Source: Volvox africanus (taxonomy: Eukaryota; Chlorophyta; Chlorophyceae; Chlamydomonadales; Volvocaceae). Taken from it: 64,000 bases of DNA. Within the stretch, counting starts at the first letter, position 1. Each line of letters begins with the position of its first letter. Shown here in pieces: positions 1 through 13,100 of this stretch. A program made the position numbers and the translations under genes. A model generated the notes under the pieces. That model made no database searches. It was not told the origin of the DNA and was given only the letters and a program-made list of their open reading frames with translations. Where the stretch lies: NCBI GenBank assembly GCA_030268105.1, contig BSDZ01000079.1, positions 1,555,501 to 1,619,500 of the forward strand. Reading direction: 5' to 3'.

Positions 1-29
1 GGGACAGTTATGATCGTGTGCGCGTGGGC

Positions 30-284
30 TTACGTTCCTTCCTTTCCCATCAGAACACTAGAATTCGTGCATGCTTGTCGGGAAAGTGCAAAAACGTTCC
101 TCCTTGGTTGGTTGAGCTTTAGCCCTTCTCTATCTGTTTGGAGCGGGAGCTTGAGGTCGTCCTCGACATTCGTACGATCTAGCCGTAGATGGTGTCGTAC
201 TTCAGCGGTACATTCCATACCTCGTCGCATGATCTGCTGCACCCGATCAGTCTCTGCCAAGATATAGCCAGTTAAGGGAGGCAA
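30..284 (-). CDS. Unidentified open frame, possible coding remnant
   Basis: An 84-codon open frame on the minus strand with charged, non-repetitive composition (segments such as ETDRVQQIMRRGMEC and RLDRTNVEDDLKL). I do not recognise a family. It could be an exon of a gene running out of the window or the tail of a decayed mobile element. The opposite strand is also open here, so coding is not established. Confidence 0.2.
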   Translation of the reverse strand: MPPLTGYILAETDRVQQIMRRGMECTAEVRHHLRLDRTNVEDDLKLPLQTDREGLKLNQPRRNVFALSRQACTNSSVLMGKEGT

Positions 285-371
285 ACCTAACCCGGCGGCT
301 TAACATAGACTCTGACGGGTGTGTGTTGGAACGTAAACCATGCGCCATACGTGCCGTCGGCGATGCTGCAG

Positions 372-3198
372 GGAAGCCGTCTGTGCTACCCCCACCCCCT
401 CCGCGTCCGCCTCCACCTCCACCGCCCCCAACCCCGCCGGAACCGTCTCCTCCGCCACCCCCACCCCCGCCCCCACCACCCTTGAGGCCGAGTCCGCCAC
501 CACCTCCACCTCCACCTCCACCCCCATTGCCGCCGTTGCCGCTTGCGCCCCGTACCTTGAGCGATTACTACTTCACACCGCCGTACAAGTACACCTCCCC
601 TATGGCACCTGCTGGGGAGAATCCGCCGCCACTGTACGAGTACGAATCGCCTCCTCCTCCCGACACCAATCCGTCAGAGAGTATTCGTCCACCTGGGTAC
701 GACAACAAATTACAGCCATCGCAACCTGAGGACAGCCCGCCTCTTCTCTTCGAGTACGAATCGCCTTCGCCACCTTCTGGTGAGGAAAGGCGGATGGTCA
801 CTACTGGTGCCCGCCGGCAAACGGCATCGCTTCATTCATTACACAAAGTGTATGCGTGTGTGCTTTGCAAAGCTCTCGTTATTACGCTGCGTTTGTTGCT
901 GACGGACTGAGGGTTTATGGGTGATGACGTCACTGATGGCGCCAGCGGGTCCATTCGCGCATCAGCGGCTTTCAACGCTCTGCCAGGTGCCTGCGTTGTA
1001 CCCCTAAGCGCCCTCCCCCGTACTCACCCGCTCAAACTAAAAGCATGAGTCATCATCATGATGAGCTGCGTACATGTCCCAGCTAAGGGCTCTGCATGTC
1101 TTCTATACGTCCAATATTCGGCAATGTGGGATATCCTGAATGCCCTTGCTTGCAGCGTTGTCAATCGCTGTTAATCAATCTGGCACTATAGGTTTTAGCT
1201 TCGTGTGTCCACCAATCATATGATATCACGTATCGTATGGTGGCCCTGAGAGTTAAGGTTCCATAATTGCATTTCACTAGTCGCTAGGAAACCGGCCCGC
1301 ATGGCCATCACGACCATGATTTCAATATTACGTCCCTCAACAAAATCTCCCTCCTGATGACACTTCTGTGACATTAACTACCCTGCCTCGATGTATTCGT
1401 CATCAGGACCTGCTCCGCCGCCTCCACCTCCGCCGCCACCTCCTCCTCCACCTCCGCCGCCACCCACTCACGGTACGTGTACAGTATATATACGCACTCA
1501 CAACAAGCAGCATATGACGTGTATTCGCAAGCGCGGTGCAGTAGGTATTTTTTTCAGCGACGGCGGGACTCACCTCGTGCCTTTGTAGCTACGCTGCTGG
1601 ATAGATTGCTTGTCTTGAGCATGCCAGTGCACTCTCATGCTACAACACACACAAGGACCGAAAGGCCTGACAACTGAAATCGATGTACATGCAATTACTC
1701 CCGCGCTGTGGAGAGGGCCGCTGTATCTCGTAGTTGATGAGTCCCAGAAAGGCCTCTTGAGATGCTGAGAAGCTGCTTCCTGCACCTTATATTGTGGAAG
1801 CGTGTGCCGTGTGTGTACGACTACTATAGCAGCCGCCGGCCGTCATCACATGCGACTTTAAGAAGTTGTGCCCTCAATTGTGCACTCAATCGCCTTGCTT
1901 GCTTGCTTGCTTGACACACTAAGTCGTGGTCAGTAAGCACCAAATTACCCGTTCACCCCTTATAAACATAAATAAACTATTTAACCCGCCGCCTGCTTCT
2001 CGACTGCCGTACGTACATGTACATGCCAAAGTGCTGTCCGCCGTGTCCATCGGTTGACTGTTTATGCTTTTCCCCAGATGGCGCTGTTCGTCTGACAGGC
2101 GGTCTTACGGCCCGGGAAGGTCGGGTGGACATCTTCCTCAGGGGCAAATGGGGTGTCGTGTGTGGCCGGTAAGTCAGTTAAACAAATCTGCTACATCTGT
2201 GTCGGTGATGGTCCAGACAGACAACAACTGATTGCGGGTTCGTTCTCATCTGTTCCGGATGCACGCGCTGCTGCTTGTAACACGCCGGGTTTCGTACATA
2301 ATATATATTTATTAATATGTTTTTCTATATATATTGAATATATTGAAGTTTACATTGCAGTAGTGCGTATGTATCCTGCCGTGCAGAATACCTATCTAGC
2401 TCGTCTATCTTTCAGATAGATAGACAAATACGACATCTACCTACGTACACCCATGCATATATACATACCTACCTTTATTCCGTCGGTATGTACGTTGTCT
2501 ACCTTGTCTTCATAACAAGAGGGCTTATTCCCTCGTAGCCTCTATCTTCTTGATTTATTTCTCAATATTTTTTAAATTCTCAAGAAATATGGAGAACAAG
2601 CAAGTATCGTTTTTTTATTCTAGATAGATGGGTACTACTAGCGATGCTGGTAATAAATGCAACGCAATTAGTTGAAATAAAGATTAGTACATATCGAGGC
2701 ATAAATGCGCGAGGTTGTTAGAGCGGGATGGCTGCGTGTCATCATGCAATCGGCGCAGCTGCCGGCGCAGCAAACTCGCTCGCTGTTCACTGGTAGTGAT
2801 GACGTGCATCCAGATGCGGTTCCATATCTGGATATGGAATGCAAACTTACCGATAAAGCCATGTGTGCCTGCATATAACTATTGAGGATGGATGCAGTTC
2901 GTTGACGGACGGACGGCCCTAATACATACTTAACCTATCTGGCCTTCTCCGGTGCCTCAGATGGACCGCAACGGAGGCTAGGGTGGTCTGTAAGCAGCTT
3001 GGCTTCAATGTCACGAGTGTCCAAATCGTCCGGTGGGCAAGACCACCCACTATGCCGACCTGGCTGGACGGCGTGAACTGTGCCAGACTCAACTTTAACA
3101 GTCCTTATAAGGGTCTTGCGGCCTGCAGCTCGTACGGCATCGGCATGATCCGATGTAGCGCAGGCTCCGACGTCGCCGGCGTCCGCTGCGTCGCCTGA
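372..3198 (+). CDS. Proline-rich stalk plus C-terminal SRCR domain protein (3' part of gene)
   Basis: Probable secreted or surface glycoprotein. Exons that chain in phase are about 372-779, 1407-1472, 2078-2168 and 2961-3198 (stop TGA at 3196-3198). The first two encode long proline runs broken by Tyr/Glu motifs such as [10 protein letters not shown], typical of hydroxyproline-rich algal wall proteins. Exons three and four encode one scavenger receptor cysteine-rich domain: DGAVRLTGG, then [37 protein letters not shown] and a closing DVAGVRCVA. Donors are GTGAGG, GTACGT and GTAAGT; acceptors end in CAG. The phase-2 split inside the Arg before TEARVV is exact. The 5' end is unresolved and probably lies left of the window. 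SRCR domains are extracellular binding modules, so receptor or matrix function is inferred; the ligand is unknown. The gene converges with the giant minus-strand gene ending at 6184. Confidence 0.75.
1729..1829 (+). repeat. Dispersed repeat family F, copy 1
   Basis: About 100 bp in an intron of the SRCR gene. It shares the order AAAGGCCT, GAGATGCTGA, GTGGAAGCGTGTGCCGT and a final GTACGACTAC with copies near 42797-42902 and 46781-46883. The copies are diverged but collinear. Confidence 0.6.
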
Positions 3199-5689
3199 AG
3201 CCACAGCAGTCCCACGGGCTGCTAAACAAGCAACCAGCACCTGAGTCTAGTGATGCATACATAGAGTACTGCGTATACGAGCGACACGCATGCTTGCCTT
3301 GCAAGCCATGAGCGACAATCGGCGACAAGACGGATTGATGGCGAGTACATATGTCACACAAACGAGCGAAACTTCTTGTCTTGTCATGCATGGCTGGTCT
3401 ATCCGATGCTGACGAAACAATCATCGCCTATAGGTTATGCACTTATTTTATTTGGATTCTAACCATCTATATCCAAGTGCACACGTGGTCTCACTCGCCC
3501 GCCGTATCGTCGGGGCGCCAGCGCGCAATTTATTGCATGCGATGTACATTGTGTGTGACTGCGATCGGAGTGCATGAAGGTCAGCCGTTCGTGAGCTGCT
3601 TACCCAATCAAGCAACCCCACACGCTAAGTGGGTAAGGCGAACTTGCTACCAGTATACATAGTGGAGCCAGCGACAAGCAGAGGTTGCAGGCCGTCCACC
3701 AGCAGCATGAGCAGCGAGATAGCTGCTGGCTATTTAAGCAATGCGTGCACAGCAGGGCCTCCTTCTATGTCTCATTCTTAAGGGGTGGGGTTGACGGCAG
3801 GCGCGTCGCCGTACATGCCTTCTTCATTGCTGTCTTTGCTGTCTTCCAGGATTTTTATTTATCGTCTGTGTCATCGTGACGTGTGTCCGTACAGTATTGA
3901 CAACAAACGTTGTAGTACAACTAGCATTGAATGCATGTCAATTACTCATTTCTTAGGTATGTACACGTTCTCTTCTCTTCATATCAGGTTTCTAGACACT
4001 GGCAGGGATTATATGGCTGACTTTTGTGCGTGCCAGCCGTCTTTTATCATCTGCAGTTCTGGAACCTGGGTGCCGTCAGCGGCATGGCTGGCAGTTCCAC
4101 GTCCGGGCACATCCAATTCCTTGCTAGGTACATAGCCATGGTCGCCCGCGTTGGAAGCGTTGGTGTCTGATTCAACCCATGAGAACAACCACTTTTAGCT
4201 GCTAGATGCGTACATCGATGCAACGTTGTCAGACTTACACAAAAACACGCTTCCTTAACGCCCTACTTCATTTACTCGGGCCAGCGAGGATCCCGTGGGT
4301 CTCTGTGCGGGTGTACGTTACGTTACTTGCTGCATTCGAGCAAGCAACCAGATAGCTGACAAATTTTCCCCATTCAACCAACCTCCATACTCTTCCGTTA
4401 TTCATTTTCCAACCATTGCTGTTGGTCCCTGCCCGCTGTCTCGCGCTATATGTTGGTCAGAGATGTTATTAGTTACGGCGGACGTGCATGCGTGCGTGCA
4501 GTAGGGGATGTATGGTCGGTCTATGGTATAAATCACGTGAGATCTACAACGTGTCAATGTACGTGCCGTATCAACAACGATATGACGCACGATAGTTTGT
4601 TCCTTCGGGATGGAGGGTCAATCAGTTGAGCGAGTAGTTGAGGGGAGATAAGAGAGCAGGCTGGTGTATGAGCGACCAGGTACCAAGCCCAGATATTAAA
4701 TGGGACACGTCCGTCACGCCGTACGTATGCCCACCAAGCCTTTGGATCAGCGCCCACCAAGTAAGAGCGAGCGAGCGTTCTTTAAAAACATTATTACCAA
4801 CTGACCACGCCCCGTGCGTGCGAGCGGATAGCGATAGGGATAGGGATGAAACCCCAGCTCATATCAAAGAGGAAACTGCGCATTTCCAACAATCAGGAAG
4901 CAGGACACAATCTTCCTTAGGGAATAAACGACCACGCACGTGCAGGCCATGTTGTTAAGGTACCTGCGCCGCCACCACTCAACAAGCGATGCTGATATAT
5001 GTTGCTTGCGGCGCCTATCATCAACGAATGGCCGCATCATCAGCCACGCAACAAGCAATCATCAAGGTGCCCATCCAGAACAGATATGTATTGAAACATG
5101 CATGGCCAAAGAGCAACTAACAACCATATAATAACAGGAACCTATTTATGACCACGAAAACACTCGTTCGTAAACAACACATGCAACAGCAGGCGCGGCG
5201 CATTGCCATAACTGGAATGGATGCATGTAAGGACGAAGTTGACGATGCATGCGCAGTATTAACAACCCAAGCAAGGAAAGCGAGGGGCTTCAGCGCAAAT
5301 TAAGCGAAAGATATACGAGTCATAAAAACGCATGCTTACCTGCGATGCATAGCTTTTGTTCTAAAACGCTATCATAATACTGTACTTGTCTCGAGCGACG
5401 TAATTCAAATAATACGCAATTAGAGAGAGAGTAAGAGAGGAAGAGTAGAAGCGAAGCAAGAGTATGTGCGCCACATACATACAGTACGTAGCAGTAATCA
5501 GCACTCAACCACTCAATCGTGCGCTAGCCGGAAGCAGGTCTGCTGTCAGCTAGAATACCTATCGTCGCTTAAAACAAAATGCTATTATTGAAACAGAACA
5601 CCTACCCGCGTTAAGACATACATCCGTTCTCTCGTCAGGATCAAAACGTTGCACGCGCATTAATACACTTTTTACTTGTATGTGTGTGA
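3199..5689. other. Intergenic region without a convincing gene
   Basis: Between the SRCR gene stop and the repeat at 5690 I see only short overlapping open frames without recognisable domains and without coherent splice sites. The DNA is rich in CATG, TAGC and GCGAGC words. No terminator or poly(A) signal could be assigned with confidence. Confidence 0.5.
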
Positions 5690-5930
5690 GAGGGGAACTT
5701 TGCTTCACCCGTGGCCACTACCACCTGGCAGCAGTCCCTACCTTCCCCTGTATTTTGGGGCATTCTGATCACCCCGTTCACCCCTATGGATGTTGAATTC
5801 TCCAAAATGAGTGATTTTCCCGGGTTCAGCACCCACCACCAACATCCAGTGGAATCTGCCGGATCAACAGCGACCTCAACTCCACTCCTAGTCGGCTGGC
5901 ATGTCACTATAACCGAGACAGATCCTCACC
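5690..5930 (-). repeat. Dispersed repeat family B, copy 1
   Basis: A segment of about 240 bp that recurs at about 57344-57502 and 59555-59780 in the opposite orientation. Shared landmarks in copy orientation are GATCCGGCAGATT, GGTGGTGGGTGCTGAACC, GGGAAAATCACT, GGGGAAGGTAGG and GTGGCCA followed by GGGTGAAGC or a variant. It opens short frames on both strands, but these are repeat sequence, not a conserved gene. The element type is unknown. Confidence 0.7.
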
Positions 5931-6183
5931 CTCCATCAACATCGGGGGCACATTCACCCTCAACCAGTGGAGGGATTATTATCCCGCTCTCACTCTTGAC
6001 CGATCCTGGAACTTTCAGGGACATTGTGTCGTGCATAACCGGTTGTGTCCGGGCAATGCATGTATGACTTAATCAACGGCAAGTGAATGATCAAGGCGCA
6101 CGCTCGCATGATGAATATCAACGTACACCATTAACCTTCATTGTATATTACTGAACCAGCCTCATGCAGGCGTGATGAAGTCA

Positions 6184-7085
6184 TCACACATGTATGCTTA
6201 CTGCCGACAAGATGGGCATGCCGTTGTCTCCCGCTGAGCCCGTCGGCGGCGATGATGATGAAGCCCGCTGGTGCCGGCTGCCTCCAGCATCTACTCCACT
6301 CGTGTCCTCGTTCCGACGGCTCGAGTACGTGAAGCTCAGCTTTAAACGCGAAGAAAATCGGAGCCAGGTGGCACTTCGCTCGGATGTCAGCCGAGAAATG
6401 CTAGTGCGCAGCTGCGATGCCACTTCCTTAACCTTGACCTTCAAATTAGGCATCACGTAACGGATGAAGAGAACCAGAAAGCCTATGAAAACCATGCAGT
6501 TGATGACCAAGATTATTGCACCTAACACGTCTTGGCCGACCTGCAACGAAATCATAAAATTCGGCACCAGCATGCTGTAAGGGCAAGCGAGGACTTGATT
6601 GCGTCGGTTGCGTCCTGTGGTAGGCATATATAGCACCTAGAAGCCTAGAAGCCTAGAAGCCTAGAAGCCTAGAAGCCTAGAAGCCTGGAATTAAACTGAA
6701 CTGACCATCATCACGGGGAACCTAGCTAGCTAGCAACGCAACCCCCTTGCGCCTGTCACAACACGTCATGCATACCTCGCTGACTTGGGCCGTAGGTACG
6801 CTTGTGAACAAGCCCAGGATAACGGTCAAGCAGATGACGCCCAGAGACAGCCGCTGCAGCGCGGTAAGTTGCTCGTAGAGGAGCGGGCTGACGTAGGTGT
6901 TAAGCATCAGGATGCAAATCAAGAATACCTGCAACATGCAAGAGACATAAACACTCGGCATACATATACACTAAGAAAAACATATATAATATATAACATA
7001 TATTGTGTAATACTAATATACAAATACTAATATGTAATATATAATATATGTTGTGTATGTGTATTAAATAATAATAATACATACA

Positions 7086-7119
<34 letters not shown>

Positions 7120-10100
7120 CATACATACAACGCCACGTGCTCCTCCCCTGCGCTGTGGCTCGATCCGGTCAGGACCCCCGGTGCTCGTCTTTGGAGGGCG
7201 AGTCGCCCACAGTGTAACACCCATAATACATACATACATGTGGCGTTTAATATTTATTTTGCACTTAAGCCTGTGTACTGTGTATTGAGGCAAGGATGCG
7301 GTGTCGTGTTCTTTACTACGGCAAGGTGTGCCGCACCACCCTTACTGTGGCACGACTAACAAGTGCCTCCCTCGCGCAGCTCAGTCTGGACGAGTACGGC
7401 TACATTGTCACGGTGCCAGGCAGCACTGTGACAAGCGTGCCAGGTAACGGAGCGTGGGGAACAGCGCGGGTTATGGATCAACGTCGTGGGCAGATGTGAT
7501 GTGCAGTTTTGATCGGCAACCCAACTGCCGTTTGGACGTACAGGTCTCGAACTGGCCGGCTGATTGGCGTTGTTATTTTTGCAGCGGGCAGGAGCCAGTA
7601 GGGGTGGGGGACGCAAAAGCAGTCCACGGTGCATCCTTGCGTATATGGTCTGTCCCCTTCGCTCCCTAACCAATCTGCAACTACTCATAATAAAGTGTAT
7701 CAGCAAGTGACATAATAGAAGGGGCAACGATGTTTTCATGAAGCAGCTTATAAACAAGCTAAGTACTGGCTTACGAAAGCTTTCCTGGTGATAGCTTTTC
7801 GAGGTATCTGGGAACCTACGTCATTAGCGGCTGTCCGCCGGCCTGCCGTCCACCCCCCTGCCAGCCGTGGGCGCCGAGGTTTGCCATCTACCCCATGAAC
7901 CCATTGTCATCTACCCCCTAAAGCGGTATCATGTCGTGGTTATTCGTCTTACCCCCGGCGTCTGCATGTACATACATACATATCCCCTCACCATTCGTTA
8001 GTGTACGTGGTCCTCATCGCTCTGCTATAAAACCCCTCCCCTCCCCTCTACCCTTCGTCCCCATAAGCAGCTTAACAGCACCACCCTGCAGTCTGAAGGA
8101 GTCTGGTCTACTCCATCACCACCTGATTCGGTGGCCGCAAACGGTGACTTATGCAGGATGCATCAATAGATCAAGAATTGGTAAAATCGCGGTGGCACTA
8201 TAACTGTAGATTACCCAACACTACATTTAGTTCAGCATCCATGCTACCGTTGAGTTTCCAGAGCATACCTCGAAGAGCAGGGCCTGGTTGAACACCCACA
8301 TGGTGCGGCCAAAGACCTCGACCACGACCAGCAGCAGTGTCTGCGCCTGTGACACGCTCTCCCAGAAGAAGAACTTTGGCCTGCACGTGCATCCATACAA
8401 TCCAATACACGGCGAAAGATGCACGTGCAACATGCATAAAACAGATATTCGCGCTCCTCGCTGCACAGACACCGGAAACGTATAAAACAGATGCATATAT
8501 ATAATAAATATGTAAATATATACAAATACATTACAACATCTATGTACAACATACACTTCCTGATTTATTTTCTTCATCGAATTTCATTTCACTTCGTACG
8601 TGACCCATACTTACTCCGTCCCGACGTACACAGTGATGACACAGCAGTCCCAGTGGGCACAGCTTAAGAACAGTGACCATGTCGTATCATAACCCTTGCT
8701 AATTATCGGATGTGTAGCGATACTCGGGTGCATGTAGCCGCGTGCACTAAAAAACGGAGGATGAAGCACCTTTAAGAGCCCCCTTACTTGTAGGTCCGGT
8801 ACAGGAAGCCGTACACTTGAAGCACCTCGACTTCATTCAGGCGTTTCCGGAAATATAAGGTTATGGCGGCGGAGGTGATGGGCATTGTCAGGCAGAGCAG
8901 TAAGACCGAAACGACACCAATGGGCAACCAGCTGCAAGGCATGGGTACACCGGAGAGGCATAAGGTCAGGTCAGGCACTTACGTTCAGAAGAATGTTTTT
9001 TGCCAGCTTACATAAACCAAGCAAGGTTTGTGTATGTCTGCTTGAACATACACAAACCTTGCTTGGTTTATGTAAGCGGGTAAACCCAAGCAGGAAAGCA
9101 TCTAGACATTTTGCAGCACGCATCTGGACATCGAGGTGCACCCGGTTCAGCAGCAGCTTAAGTAAAAGAGTAAATATGTGCACAAGTTTTCTTCACTTTT
9201 CATATGAGTATGTATCATCAATGGCGGTGTGTGACGTCGAAGGCAGAGAAGCGTATCATGGGGGGAGGGCACCGAGGCAGGCTGCATGCCCCACCTATGA
9301 AGGCTTCTGATCGCCATCTGTCCCAACATGACGAATGAAGACTTTACTGCTGCCACTCACAATACACGCACCCTTTCTATCCATTTGCCTATTACACTAC
9401 ATTACATTATACCACACTGCCATGAGCATATATATATATAGGGCGGCCAGCAATATGATGTTCCGTACCCCAGCAGGTGGTATAAGATGTCCCAAATCAG
9501 TCTTTTAACTCAACACCCTCAACACGCGCATGATTACTGGTGACGAATGAACGGCCGATAGATAGGCAATGACAAAATGGTATGTGTAACATAACACGTA
9601 CACATGCATGCATCACACCAAGCAATACGCTCGCTAACAATCATACTTACAAAGTTTGGTGTCGTCCAGTGTAGCACTCCTGGTTCATATCTCTTACCCA
9701 GTACCCGTACGGCCATGTAGCCTGTGAATAGTTAAACACATCAAGTCATAAATCGCCCGTTTGCTTGTCGACGTGCTTTGCAACGTCGACCCCCCAAGGT
9801 GGATGATGTTGCATCTTTGTCCAATCCGCCTAAGCAAAGGCCCGATCAAAAGATGACCATATACGTCCATCCTGGACACTACTACCCGCGTAGACGCCCC
9901 AAGATACTGCAGGTAAAAGGCGGCTAATGACTAATGTCCGTAGCTGCGTGCCTCAGAATACAGCACATCCCCAGATGCAAGGCAGCTTGGGCGATTCGTG
10001 CGGGTCTTTTCCGTCAATTGGGGCAAGTAGCGTTCGTTCGATGTCTTTCCGGAAAGTGCGTGTCTTATTTCCGTAGGTAAATATAAATGGTCTGTCTTAG

Positions 10101-13100
10101 GTCTGTCTTAGGGATTATACATACATTATATATATATATATATATATGTAGGGTATATGTATATATATATAGGGTATATATATAGGGTATATATATAGGG
10201 TATATATATATATATATACCCTATATAACCCTAGGGTTTAAAACCCTATATATAAACCCTAAACCCTATATATATATATATATATATATAAACAATCATA
10301 TAAACAACTTAACAGTCAGATAAAACCGCTAGTTATTTCGGAGCGGTTCTGTAAAACGAGTAGTCATGGCATAATAGAAATAATAAGGGAATTAATAATA
10401 ATGTTATTATTAAAATTCATTTGGACACTGTAGTCGATGACTGTGCGGATACAAGTGGATGTACACATGCATGGTTCTCTATGCCATGCATATCATCATT
10501 CCTATGGCATAAAGTATTCCAAAAACATTTAGCAAAAAGCCGTACGTAAGGCGACGTCCCCACCCACGTACCTTCTGGTTTTCGGAGTATGCACCACTGA
10601 GGTTGTCTAGCTTGTAGCAGGAGAAAATGGATAAGGCCTCTGTGGCCCAAGTGGGCATAAGCACGAAGGACGCGACCTGCGTGCGCCATACATGCAGATA
10701 TGCAAGCAGCAGTCAATTCAATAGCTAGGAGTGTCGTACTTAACGAGCCTACCCGTACATGACATTTGTAATTATAAACATCATCTTAACTATTCATCAT
10801 CGGCAACTTTTATAGACTGGGTGATGACCGCCATGCTCATACTGACGAACGAACTAACGATCATCAAGGTTTGATTACCAGACAGCTTCCATTCGTTGTT
10901 AGATGTCGCCGCCCTGCTAGCTATCGCTGGCAATCTCACCATCAGCACCAAAAAGAGTTGAGGCATGAGTGGTAGGTTGCTGTCCACAAATGAAAGCGAC
11001 TCCCGAGTGGAGAACATGCTGAAAAGCCCCAGCTGCTGAGAGTCTTTCGTAGGCTTAAGCCTGGCGCCCTCCGAGCTGTCTACAGTGGACAGCGGCAGAT
11101 GGCCGCCGAAGAAGGCGGATGGCAGCAAACTCAGGTTGGAGTCCAGGCTGTGGCAATGCTGGAGGCCTCGGTCGGCACCCGCTTGTGGGAGCTGGGAGAT
11201 GCTGGCCGCCGGACGAAGACTCAGGGTTTTCCGCAATACAGCGCCGCCATGGTTGTCAGCCCCCAGTAAAGCGCCGCTTGATTGCGGGTTCAAGAAGCAG
11301 CTGTTTTCGGGCACTGATTCCGACAGGAGCAGCGGCTTCTGGCCCGGCAAACTAGCAGCAGCAGCAGCAGCCTGCCTTCCGACTTCTGGCTTGTTTGCAG
11401 AGAAGTCATTGGCTTGTTTGCGGCAACTTGCGGCAAATGACACCTGTGCAATAGCAAAGGCGCTGCGGAGAGGAATATCGTCATCGTAGGCCGGGGCAGC
11501 AGGTCTCTGAAGTATCGCAGCCGGCACAGACGGGATTGCCGCTGGAGGCGCAACCTGCGTCAACTGAGCAAGGTTCTTTGCGGCAGAAGGTGTGCCATCT
11601 ACCTGCACCCCACCGCCCAATACGATGGCAACAGTAGGCAACATGTCGGGCGGCAGGACAAAGCTCCCAGTCGATGAGGCAGTACAGAGCTCCTTTGGAG
11701 CTCGCCCTCCGCCAAGTGATGTCCGGGAGATCGTTGGTGGTATACCGCTTGTATTTGAACTTATATTGCCGTCCCCACCATCCGTGGTGCACGCAGCTGA
11801 GGCTACGCTGCTGGTGTTCTGCAAAAGGCTCCGACTGCTCTTGGGGAAACTCCGAAACCCTGTCGCATCTGCCGATTTGCCACTACTGCCGACATTGTTC
11901 AGTCCGGCTGCATCCATATGGGTGGAGGCTGACGTGCTTTGGGACCGGATGTGGGTCAGCATCTTTCTTGGGTCACGTTGATTCCAATAGAAATACCTGT
12001 ATGTGTTATGTGTCGATGTTGATGGGATGAATTTCACGATTCTGGTTACTCAGCAGCTAGCTAGGAATAGTCCAATAAAGGTTTGAGGTGGATGGACCAG
12101 TTCTTCTGGTCGGGCAGCAGGTGAAGGTTATATACATATATAATATGCATGTCCGGTTGACTGCTGGGTAGCGCATGCATGTCAGCTAACTTCGTTATCA
12201 TCAGCGGTACAGACTGAATCTTCGACTGGCACGCAATACTGTAGCATGAGCTACATGCATAGCACTCGCCGTAACGCCAGCATAGTTAACGCCAGCATAG
12301 TTAAGGCCATTGTTGTTGCCTCCAAGCAAAATATATGTATATATGTATATATTTATGGGTGTTACACTGTGGGCTACTCGCCCTCCAAAGACGAGCACCG
12401 GGGGTCCTGACCGGACCGAGCCACAGCGCAGGGGAGGAACACGTGGCTTTGTCTGTCTGTCCTGCCACGTGCTCCCCCTCTCACAAGGGCCAGCGAGCCC
12501 TCACAGGCTCTCGCCTGGCCACTCACAGAGCACTCAGGGCCACCAAGAAAACACAAAAAGGCCCAACAGAAAACGGGGGACACCTAGCTGCTCAAAGGAC
12601 GGCGAAACCTCTCCTCTAACCCGAAACTGACTTGGCAGGAGCCTGACAGACACACACAGATCCCCTCAGAGGAGAAACACCAGCAGGAAAGCACACCCAC
12701 GGCAAGACGGCAAGACGGCAAGACGGCAAGAAGTGTGGCAAGACGTATATATGTATATATGTATATATGTATATTTGTATATTTGTGTACATGTATATAT
12801 GTATGTATACACATATCACCGGCCATGGAGCAGCAAGGGCTTTAGGGCAGGAGTTTTGAGGAGGAGGTTCTGTGGGAGGAAAGAGGGAGAGAGTCAGGGA
12901 GGTGGAGACATGGGGAGGACGGTCTAGTTCTTGAGGAGAGGAAGGGAGAGGGTGGAGGGTTTCGTGGCTAGAGGTACCTGAGCCAGGCTTCGGGTCCTTA
13001 GGGTTTTGGGAGGGGTCAGCGAGAGAGATCTTTCCTTCTTGTGCAGTGCAGGTGTGTGCGGGGCCAGCTTTGGGTGGTGCCGGAAGGCTTTCTAGGGGGG

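Noticed and set aside
7296..7460. Plus-strand exon-like piece with acceptor and donor ([12 protein letters not shown])
   Set aside because: Isolated, on the strand opposite to the giant gene and without neighbours; coding not supported.
10790..10939. Extension of the loop exon frame to a stop at 10790
   Set aside because: A GTGAGA donor at 10940 joins in phase to the exon 10572-10676 and keeps the membrane-domain pattern; the extension breaks it.
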